From: JACCVG01 sp963790245
GTDB lineage: Bacteria > Actinomycetota > Thermoleophilia > Solirubrobacterales > Thermoleophilaceae
Direction: 5' to 3'
Assembly (NCBI GenBank): GCA_963790245.1
Contig: CAWBNP010000002.1
Location: 1,426,001 to 1,490,000 of the forward strand
DNA: 64,000 nucleotides
Shown here: positions 58,373-64,000 of the stretch, one piece after another
Position numbering within the stretch: position 1 is the stretch's first letter
Layout of the letters: every line of letters begins with the position of its first letter
Program-made: the position numbers and the translations under genes
The notes under the pieces: generated by a model
What the model was told of the DNA's origin: nothing
Seen by the model: only the letters and a program-made list of their open reading frames with translations
Database searches by the model: none

Positions 58373-59727
58373 TTCGGGAGCGGCTCAACAGAAGGGCGGA
58401 AGGTGGCTGGGTACTGCTCGGGGCGCTCGGGCTGCTGGTCGCCGCGAGCGCCGGCGAGGCCGGCGGCGGGGCGCGGGCGTTCCGACCGCCGGCGGTCGAC
58501 CCAACCGGGCCGTTCGCGCCGCTCGTGCGCGCCGCGGGTCTGCAGTGGGATCCGGCGATCCTCCGTTCGGCCTCGGTGCTCGCCGGCCTGCTCGTCGCGC
58601 TCGGGGCGGTCTGGCTCGCTGCACGCGCTTCCCGGCCCCCGCGCGCGTGGGCACTCGGGCTACTGACCGCGGTCGTACTTGGACTGCTGCTGTTCCCAGG
58701 CATCGCGCTGCAGGCCGGGCTGCGCCAGTCGACCGCTCCCTGGTTTCACACCAACGACTCGACCTTCCAGATCGAGCTCGGCGGCGAGCTGTTACGCGAA
58801 GGCGCCAACCCCTACGGCGCCGACTACCGGTTCTCGGGGATGGAACGGTTCTACTCCCGCGACGGGACGGCCGACGCCGCGCTGCGCGACGGCCAGGTGG
58901 CTCTGCGGCACTTCGCCTACTTCCCCGGCACCCCGTTGACCGGGGCCGCCTGGGGGCTGCTGCCCGAGCCGTGGTCGGACTACCGCTTCCTCGTCCTGAT
59001 CTGCACGCTCGCCGGAGCGGCGGCCGCGCTGCTCTTCCGGGGACCGCTCGGCTGGCGGCTCGCTCTCGGGGCACTGATCGCCGCCAACCCGGTCGCGATC
59101 AAGTCGGCGTGGTTCGGGCAGGCCGACGCGCCCGCCCTGCTCTGCGTGCTGCTCGCTTTCGCGCTGCTGGCCCGCTCGCGGCTTGCCTGGGCGGCGGCGC
59201 TGCTCGCGGTCGCCATCCTGCTCAAGCAGTTCGCCCTGTTCGCGGTCCCGTTCTTCGCGCTTGCCATCTGGAGGGCCGGCGACCGGGATGCGCGGCTGCG
59301 CTCCGCACTCACCTTCGGCGGCGTGGCGCTCGTCGGCTTTCTGCCGTTCGTGATCATGGACATCGGCGCGCTGTATACGGACACGGTCGAGTACGGCCGC
59401 TCGATCTACCCGATCATCGGCTATGGGCTCGGTCCACTGCTGCTCAAGGCGGGACTGATCTCCGATCGTGCCGGCGAGTACTCCCTCTTCCTCCCGCTCG
59501 CGCTGCTGGTCTGGCTGCCGGCGACAGTCGTCCTGCTTCGGGCCCAGGCGCGCTCCCGCTGGCTCTGGATGTCGGCGGCCGGGTTCGCCGCCTCGTTGTA
59601 CGTCCTGTTCTTCATTTCGCGGGTCTTCCAGGAGACCTACGTCGCGTGGCCGCTGACGCTGATCGCCCTGGCCGGGCTGCTGGCGATCGATCAGCGCACG
59701 CGCGAGCCCACGGCCGTCGATGGCTGA
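58369..59727 (+). CDS. Membrane glycosyltransferase of the GT87/DUF2029 type
   Basis: A 452-residue polytopic protein with about ten helices. A GT-C-like first loop contains FHTNDSTFQIELGGELLREGANPYGADYRFSGMERFYSRDG (acidic residues for metal or polyprenyl donor binding), followed by LRHFAYFPGTPLTGAAWGLLPEPWSDYRF and SAWFGQADAPALLCVLLAFALLARS, then KQFALFAVPFFALAIWRAGDRD. This pattern matches actinobacterial polyprenyl-phosphate-dependent mannosyl/arabinosyl-type transferases, though no specific sugar is inferred. The ATG overlaps the preceding stop (ATGA). Confidence 0.78.
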   Translation: MIRERLNRRAEGGWVLLGALGLLVAASAGEAGGGARAFRPPAVDPTGPFAPLVRAAGLQWDPAILRSASVLAGLLVALGAVWLAARASRPPRAWALGLLTAVVLGLLLFPGIALQAGLRQSTAPWFHTNDSTFQIELGGELLREGANPYGADYRFSGMERFYSRDGTADAALRDGQVALRHFAYFPGTPLTGAAWGLLPEPWSDYRFLVLICTLAGAAAALLFRGPLGWRLALGALIAANPVAIKSAWFGQADAPALLCVLLAFALLARSRLAWAAALLAVAILLKQFALFAVPFFALAIWRAGDRDARLRSALTFGGVALVGFLPFVIMDIGALYTDTVEYGRSIYPIIGYGLGPLLLKAGLISDRAGEYSLFLPLALLVWLPATVVLLRAQARSRWLWMSAAGFAASLYVLFFISRVFQETYVAWPLTLIALAGLLAIDQRTREPTAVDG

Positions 59728-60481
59728 GCGGGTCGACGTCCTCGGCTGCCGGGTCGACGCGGTGACTCTCGACCAGGCGGTGCAGCGCTGTGCGGCCGCG
59801 ATCGACGCCCGCGAACCGCTGATGCAGTTCTCCGCCAACGCCGCCAAAGTCGTGCGGCTACACGAGGACAGACCGCTGGCACGGATCGCGGCCGAGAGCG
59901 GGCTCGTTACCGCCGACGGCGCCTCGGTCGTGCTCGCCTCGCGCGTGCTCGGCGACCCGCTGCCCGAGCGGGTGACCGGGATCGATCTGATGGAGCGGCT
60001 GCTGGCGCGTGCCGAGCACGCCGGCTGGCGGGTGTTCGTGCTCGGCGCGCGTGCCGAGCAGCTGGCCGCCGCAATCGCCGAGATCGGCAGTCGGCATCCG
60101 GGCCTCGAACTGGCCGGCTTCCGCGATGGCTACTTCGACGAGGCGACCGATGCGGCCGTCGTCCAGGAGATCGCGGACGCGCGAGCAGATCTGCTGTTCG
60201 TGGCGATGGGGTCACCCCGCAGCGAGCATTGGATCGCCGCGCGACTGCCCGCGCTAGGCGTGCCGGTGGCGATGGGGGTCGGAGGGTCGGTCGACGTGCT
60301 CGCGGGCAAGGTCAAGCGCGCGCCGGCTCTGTTCCAGCGCTGGCACCTCGAGTGGCTCTACCGGCTCGCCCAGGAACCGCGCCGGCTAATCGGCCGCAAC
60401 CTCGTCAGCGTGACCTTCTGGCGGCTCGTGGTCGCCGAGCGGCTCAGCCGGCATCGCCGAGCGCTTCCACCACCTGTTTGA
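59720..60481 (+). CDS. WecG/TagA/CpsF family glycosyltransferase
   Basis: A 253-residue GT26 enzyme. The signature is DADGASVVLASRVLGDPLPERVTGIDLMERLL-like (here TADGASVVLASRVLGDPLPERVTGIDLME), preceded by FSANAAKVVRLHEDRPLARIAAESGLV and followed by LLFVAMGSPRSEHWIAARLPALGVPVAMGVGGSVDVLAGKVKRAP and RWHLEWLYRLAQEPRRLIGRNL. TagA/WecG add N-acetylmannosamine(-uronate) to a polyprenyl-linked sugar in the second step of wall-teichoic acid or ECA synthesis. It overlaps the previous gene by 8 bases. Confidence 0.92.
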   Translation: MAERVDVLGCRVDAVTLDQAVQRCAAAIDAREPLMQFSANAAKVVRLHEDRPLARIAAESGLVTADGASVVLASRVLGDPLPERVTGIDLMERLLARAEHAGWRVFVLGARAEQLAAAIAEIGSRHPGLELAGFRDGYFDEATDAAVVQEIADARADLLFVAMGSPRSEHWIAARLPALGVPVAMGVGGSVDVLAGKVKRAPALFQRWHLEWLYRLAQEPRRLIGRNLVSVTFWRLVVAERLSRHRRALPPPV

Positions 60482-61526
60482 CCTCCGACTCGGAGAGGCC
60501 CGTCCCCATCGGCAGCGCCAGGTGGGTGCGGGCGATCTCGTCGGTAACCGGCAGCTCGACGCCGCCTGCCCAGCGCTCCATCGCCGGCTGCCGGTGGGTC
60601 GGCCTGCGGTAGTAGCCCCGCGCCTGGACGCCAGCCTCGCCGAGCGCCGTGACGAGTTGATCGGCGCGGTCGTGGAGGGCGACGTAGAGGTGGTAGACGT
60701 GCTCGACGCTCTTCGCTGAGGCCGGGGCGGTCAGCCCGTCGACCTCGTCGATGCCGAACCGTCGGTAGCACTCGGCGGCGCGACGGCGCGCCTCGTTCCA
60801 GCCGTCGAGCTCGGGCAGCAGCAGCCGTAGGACGGCCGCCTGGATCGCGTCGAGTCGCGAGTTGTAGCCGACCTCGGTGTAGGTGACCTTGTCCTCGGAG
60901 CCATGGAAGCGCAGCCGCCGCGCGAGCGCCGCGACCTCGTCGTCGTCGGTGACGATTGCGCCGCCGTCGCCGAGGCAGCCGAGGTTCTTGGACGGGAAGA
61001 ACGAGAAGGTCGCCGCATCGGCGAGCGCGCCCGCCCGGCGTTCGGCGAGGCGGGCACCCGCGGCCTGGGCGGCGTCCTCGAGCACCGGAACACCGAACCC
61101 ACGGAGCTCGTGCGCGGGGGCGACGTGGCCGAACAGATGGACCGGAACGATCGCGCGCGTGCGGTCGGTGATCGCGGCCTCGACGGTCGCACGGGTAACG
61201 CAGAAGGTCTCCGGATCGATGTCGCAGAAGACCGGGTTCGCACCCGCGGTGACGACCGCCTCGGCGGTCGCGTAGAAGGTGAACGAGGGGACAACGACGT
61301 CGTCACCGGGCTCCACGCCGAGCGCCCGCAGCGCGATCGTCAGCGCATCGGTCCCGTTGGCGACACCGATGCAGTGGCGAACCCCTAGGTAATCCGCAAA
61401 CTCCTGCTCGAAGGCTTCCACCTCGGGGCCGAGGATGTAGGCACCCGAGGCCGCGACCTCGGTCAGCCGCGCGGCGATCTGCTCCCGGTAGGGCTCGAGC
61501 GAGGTGGCGAAGAGCGGTACCGGCAC
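60444..61526 (-). CDS. DegT/DnrJ/EryC1-type sugar aminotransferase
   Basis: PLP enzyme of 360 residues that aminates a nucleotide-linked keto-sugar. It has the family N-terminus GVANGTDALTIALRALGVEPGDDVVVPSFTFYATAEAVV, the PLP Asp in VPVLEDAAQAAGARLAERRAGALADAATFSFFPSKNLG with the catalytic Lys, and HGSEDKVTYTEVGYNSRLDAIQAAVLR. The product is an amino sugar, such as a perosamine or bacillosamine precursor. It runs opposite to the glycosyltransferases and overlaps wecG-like gene by 38 bases. GTG start, preceded by TAGGGT at 8 nt spacing. Confidence 0.92.
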   Translation of the reverse strand: MPVPLFATSLEPYREQIAARLTEVAASGAYILGPEVEAFEQEFADYLGVRHCIGVANGTDALTIALRALGVEPGDDVVVPSFTFYATAEAVVTAGANPVFCDIDPETFCVTRATVEAAITDRTRAIVPVHLFGHVAPAHELRGFGVPVLEDAAQAAGARLAERRAGALADAATFSFFPSKNLGCLGDGGAIVTDDDEVAALARRLRFHGSEDKVTYTEVGYNSRLDAIQAAVLRLLLPELDGWNEARRRAAECYRRFGIDEVDGLTAPASAKSVEHVYHLYVALHDRADQLVTALGEAGVQARGYYRRPTHRQPAMERWAGGVELPVTDEIARTHLALPMGTGLSESEVKQVVEALGDAG

Positions 61527-61534
61527 GGCTCGCT

Positions 61535-61540
61535 ACCCTA
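61535..61540 (-). promoter_or_regulatory. -10-like TANNNT element of the DegT-type gene
   Basis: TAGGGT on the minus strand, 8 nt before the GTG at 61526. Confidence 0.45.
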
Positions 61541-61584
61541 TCCGCGCTATCGAATTCGCCTCGATTACAGATCCGATCGTCGAG

Positions 61585-62199
61585 GTGGCCGTGGACGTGG
61601 TCGGTGAGCTCGGTCTGCTCGGCATCTTCGTATTGATGGTGCTCGAGAGCGCGTGCATCCCGGTCCCGAGCGAGGCCACCATGCTGTTCGCCGGCTTCAA
61701 CGTCGCCGAGGGCCGCTACACGTTCGTCGCCGCCGTCGCAGCGGGATCGGTCGCCAACCTGGTCGGCTCCTGGATCGCCTACGGGGTCGGCTACTACGGC
61801 CGCGTCGACCTGATCGAGAAGCACGGCCACCGGCTGTTCATCAAGCCCCATCACCTCGCGTGGGCCGACCGTTGGTTCGAGCGCCACGGCGACGCGACCG
61901 TCTTCTTCACGCGAATGCTGCCGATCATCAGAACGTTCATCTCGCTGCCCGCCGGCGTCGCCCGAATGCCGTTCTGGCGGTTCAGCGTCCTGACGCTGCT
62001 CGGCTGCATCCCGTGGGTCGCCCTGCTGACGTTCATCGGCCTGCAGGCCGGCGCGCGCTGGGACTCGTGGAAGGACTCGCTGCACTACCTCGACTACGCC
62101 GTCGCCGCGGCGATCGTGATCGGGCTGATCTACCTGTTTATCCGCAGCCGCCGCGGCCGCCCGCCCGCCGGGCCCGAAGCAACCACCGGGTCGGGCTGA
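61585..62199 (+). CDS. DedA family membrane protein
   Basis: Inner-membrane protein with four to five helices, about 204 residues. VLMVLESACIPVPSEATMLFAGFNVAEGRY is the DedA/SNARE-associated signature with the conserved acidic and Pro residues; FFTRMLPIIRTFISLPAGVARMPFWRFSVLT is the second motif with the Arg-Gly pair, GCIPWVALLTFIGL follows. DedA proteins act as lipid scramblases/undecaprenyl-phosphate recyclers, apt beside uppP. The start is uncertain: GTG 61585 gives a natural N-terminus; GTG 61504 would overlap the divergent DegT-type start, and homology seems to begin near an ATC at 61549. Confidence 0.85.
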   Translation: MAVDVVGELGLLGIFVLMVLESACIPVPSEATMLFAGFNVAEGRYTFVAAVAAGSVANLVGSWIAYGVGYYGRVDLIEKHGHRLFIKPHHLAWADRWFERHGDATVFFTRMLPIIRTFISLPAGVARMPFWRFSVLTLLGCIPWVALLTFIGLQAGARWDSWKDSLHYLDYAVAAAIVIGLIYLFIRSRRGRPPAGPEATTGSG

Positions 62200-63032
62200 G
62201 CGCCACGGCTCCCCGGCTCTCGCTCTGGCACGCCCTGGCGCTGGGGGCGATCCAGGGGCCCGCGGAGGTGCTGCCCGTCTCTAGCTCGGGCCACCTCGTG
62301 CTCGTTCCCGCGCTGCTGCGCTGGCCCTATACCGAGCTCGACGGAGAGCTGCGCAAGTCTTTCGAGGTCGCGCTCCACGCCGGAACCGCGATCGGCCTGA
62401 TCGTAGCCATGCGCCGCCAGGTCGCCGAGAAAGCAGCCGAGCTCGGACCAGGAGGAATCGCTCGGCTCGCGCTGATGTTCGCGCCCGCGGCGGCGGCCGG
62501 ACTGGCGTTCGAGCGTCCGATCGAGGAGCGGCTCGGGTCGCCACGCGGCGTGGCGGCCGCGCAGGTCATCGCGGGCGCGTGCCTCTGGGCCGCCGACCGG
62601 TGCGCCGCCGACCGGCCCGAGTCGGACGCGCGCTGGGGCGACGCGCTCGCAGTCGGCGCGGGCCAGGCCGCGGCACTGATCCCAGGCGTGTCGCGCGGCG
62701 GCGCGACGATCACGACGGCGCGGCTGCGGCGGTTCGATCGCGCGGCCGCCGGATCGCTCTCGCGCCAGGCGGCACTGCCGATCATCGCCGGGGCGACCGT
62801 GCTCAAGGGACACCGGCTCTCGCGCCGCGGCCTACCTGGCGAGCTGCGGCTGCCGTTCGCGACGGGCGTCGCGGCCTCGCTGGTCGCCACCGTCGCCTCC
62901 GCCCGGCTCGCGGGCGTGCTCGAGCAGAGCGGCTCGCTGGCTCCGGTCGGCGCTTACCGAATCGCGCTCGGCGCGTTCGCTCTGGTCCGGCTGAGCGGCC
63001 GCCCGACGCATCGGGTTGAATCCTCCGCGTGA
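62196..63032 (+). CDS. uppP: Undecaprenyl-diphosphatase UppP (BacA), CTG start
   Basis: Membrane phosphatase regenerating undecaprenyl phosphate for wall and surface polymers, about 278 residues. The first motif is GAIQGPAEVLPVSSSGHLVLVPALL with the catalytic Glu and Ser, the second ALIPGVSRGGATITTARLRRFDRAAAGSLSRQAALPI (PGxSR, one Ser replaced by Gly). No ATG, GTG or TTG exists before the first motif. A CTG at 62196 forms a CTGA overlap with the DedA stop, in the same style as the ATGA, GTGA and TTGA junctions here, and is taken as the start. Confidence 0.85.
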   Translation: MSATAPRLSLWHALALGAIQGPAEVLPVSSSGHLVLVPALLRWPYTELDGELRKSFEVALHAGTAIGLIVAMRRQVAEKAAELGPGGIARLALMFAPAAAAGLAFERPIEERLGSPRGVAAAQVIAGACLWAADRCAADRPESDARWGDALAVGAGQAAALIPGVSRGGATITTARLRRFDRAAAGSLSRQAALPIIAGATVLKGHRLSRRGLPGELRLPFATGVAASLVATVASARLAGVLEQSGSLAPVGAYRIALGAFALVRLSGRPTHRVESSA

Positions 63033-64000
63033 GCGAGCGTGCGTACCCGACGAACCCGGACGGCGGGACCAGCGGCGCGAGGGTAGACCCCCGTGGGGCC
63101 TACGCCGGAGCCGGCGTCGATACCGACCGAGCCGGGCGGGCGGTTGCCGGCCTCGTCTCCGTGCTGGCCGGGATAGACCCCGGGCGCGAGCGCCGCGCGG
63201 TGCTCGGCTCGGGCCACTACGCGAACATCCTCGCGCTCGACTCCGACACGGGGATCGCCCTTTCGACGGACGGCGTCGGCTCGAAGGTGATCATCGCCGA
63301 GCAGCTCGGCCGGTTCGACACGGTTGGGATCGACTGCATCGCGATGAACGTCAACGACATCATCTGCGTCGGCGCCGAACCGCTCGCGCTGCTCGACTAC
63401 ATCGCCGTCGAGCGGGCCGACCCCGACATGCTGCGCGAGATCGCGATCGGCCTCAAGACCGGCGCGGAGCAGGCACGGATCGAGATCCCCGGTGGCGAGC
63501 TCGCCCAGCTGCCGGAGCTGATCCGGGGCCACCCCTCCCCTTACGGCTTCGACCTCGTCGGCGCCTGCTTTGGCACGATCGCTCTGGACTCGGTGATCAG
63601 CGGGGCGCGAATCGCGCCCGGTGACGCAGTGATCGGTATCCCCTCAAGTGGGGTTCACTCCAACGGGCTGACCTTGGCGCGCAGCGCGTTCGAGGATCTC
63701 TCCGAGCAGCCGGAGCAGCTCGGCGGCGCGACCGCCGGCGACGCTCTGCTCGAGCCGACCACGATCTACGTCCGTGCCGTGATGGACCTGATCCGCTCCG
63801 CTTCGATCGACGTCCGCGGCCTCGCCCACATCACGAGCGGCGGCATGCTCAACCTGTTGCGACTCGAGGCCGACGTCGGCTACTTGATCGACGCGCCGCT
63901 ACCCCGACTCCCGATCTTCGACTTGATCGCCTCCCGTGTCGCCGTCGAGGAGGCCGAGCTGCTCGAGGTCTTCAACCTCGGCTGCGGCTTCTGCTGCGTC
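63029..64000 (+). CDS. purM: Phosphoribosylaminoimidazole synthetase PurM, C-terminus beyond the window
   Basis: Purine biosynthesis: FGAM plus ATP to AIR. The visible 324 residues carry the ATP/FGAM site LSTDGVGSKVIIAEQLGRFDTVGIDCIAMNVNDIICVGAEPLALLDYIAVERAD, VIGIPSSGVHSNGLTLAR and LAHITSGGMLNLLRLEA. Compared with typical PurM (start KDAGVDI), there is a roughly 20-residue extra N-terminus, encoded across a palindrome at 63083-63103; GTG 63029 is the only usual start and overlaps the uppP stop (GTGA). The segment FNLGCGFCCV near 64000 is Cys-rich where relatives have FNMGIGM. The gene continues right of the window. Confidence 0.93.
   Translation, partial: MSERAYPTNPDGGTSGARVDPRGAYAGAGVDTDRAGRAVAGLVSVLAGIDPGRERRAVLGSGHYANILALDSDTGIALSTDGVGSKVIIAEQLGRFDTVGIDCIAMNVNDIICVGAEPLALLDYIAVERADPDMLREIAIGLKTGAEQARIEIPGGELAQLPELIRGHPSPYGFDLVGACFGTIALDSVISGARIAPGDAVIGIPSSGVHSNGLTLARSAFEDLSEQPEQLGGATAGDALLEPTTIYVRAVMDLIRSASIDVRGLAHITSGGMLNLLRLEADVGYLIDAPLPRLPIFDLIASRVAVEEAELLEVFNLGCGFCCV
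63083..63103. repeat. Palindrome within purM 5' coding region
   Basis: GTAG (63083-63086) pairs with CTAC (63100-63103) around CCCC (63088-63091) and GGGG (63095-63098) with one mismatch between the stems. It resembles the dispersed ACCCC-GGT-GGGGT family and lies inside the reading frame. Confidence 0.5.

Overview
The window is about 64 kb of dense, very GC-rich bacterial chromosome, with no gap over 300 bases and most genes overlapping by ATGA, GTGA, TTGA or TGATG junctions. The gene set suggests an actinobacterium, most likely class Thermoleophilia (Solirubrobacterales-like). Pointers are inositol-phosphate synthase beside a CDP-alcohol phosphatidyltransferase, the dnaK-grpE-dnaJ order, a LytR_C protein, a DUF3105 protein, a Lys/Ala-rich H1-like protein, and many starts preceded 6-8 nt upstream by a TANNNT hexamer, the signature of leaderless transcripts. 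No phage, insertion sequence, CRISPR array or rRNA was seen.

Layout. 1-4.1 kb (minus): endonuclease III, a conserved unknown protein, then dnaK-grpE-dnaJ (dnaJ cut by the window edge). 4.2-9.5 kb (plus): alpha/beta hydrolase, CDP-alcohol phosphatidyltransferase, inositol-3-phosphate synthase, a glycosyltransferase fused to a PHP phosphoesterase, and a divergent family-4-like uracil-DNA glycosylase homologue; the middle three look like a phosphoinositide or inositol-glycoside branch. 9.5-15.9 kb: Tat-exported phosphoesterase, superoxide dismutase, an RNA m5U methyltransferase homologue, an H1-like protein, an EEP-fold enzyme and argF. 15.9-19.4 kb: thiamine genes thiO-thiS-thiG plus a SnoaL-like gene (minus) and thiE (plus), with a 56-bp tandem repeat between thiS and thiG.

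19.4-31 kb: small membrane protein, thioesterase, dihydrolipoamide dehydrogenase, DsbA-fold protein, cytochrome P450, secreted beta-propeller-like protein, a short 2-oxoacid dehydrogenase E2, a membrane protein, an enolase-superfamily enzyme, an aldehyde dehydrogenase and an unknown secreted protein. 31-41 kb: a polyamine unit. A potA-D-B-C transporter, an APC permease and a Usp protein run leftward. A class III aminotransferase, alanine dehydrogenase and aminobutyraldehyde dehydrogenase run rightward. Together they suggest putrescine uptake and oxidation with alanine dehydrogenase regenerating pyruvate. 41.8-43.4 kb: lipB-lipA, which would lipoylate the E2.

43.5-49.7 kb: D,D-carboxypeptidase, AI-2E-type transporter, two tRNA-Ala genes (TGC and CGC anticodons) flanking an acidic protein and a diguanylate cyclase, and a DUF3105 protein. 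49.7-63 kb: surface-polysaccharide functions (a double-length O-antigen ligase-like protein, LytR_C protein, asparagine synthetase, Wzx-like flippase, three glycosyltransferases, DegT aminotransferase, DedA, undecaprenyl-diphosphatase). purM enters at the right edge.

Most notable are the GT4-PHP fusion next to inositol-lipid genes, TANNNT/leaderless promoter architecture including two overlapping back-to-back promoters, a dispersed ACCCC-GGT-GGGGT palindrome that also lies inside coding regions, the 56-bp repeat array, probable CTG starts, and a duplicated Wzy-like protein.
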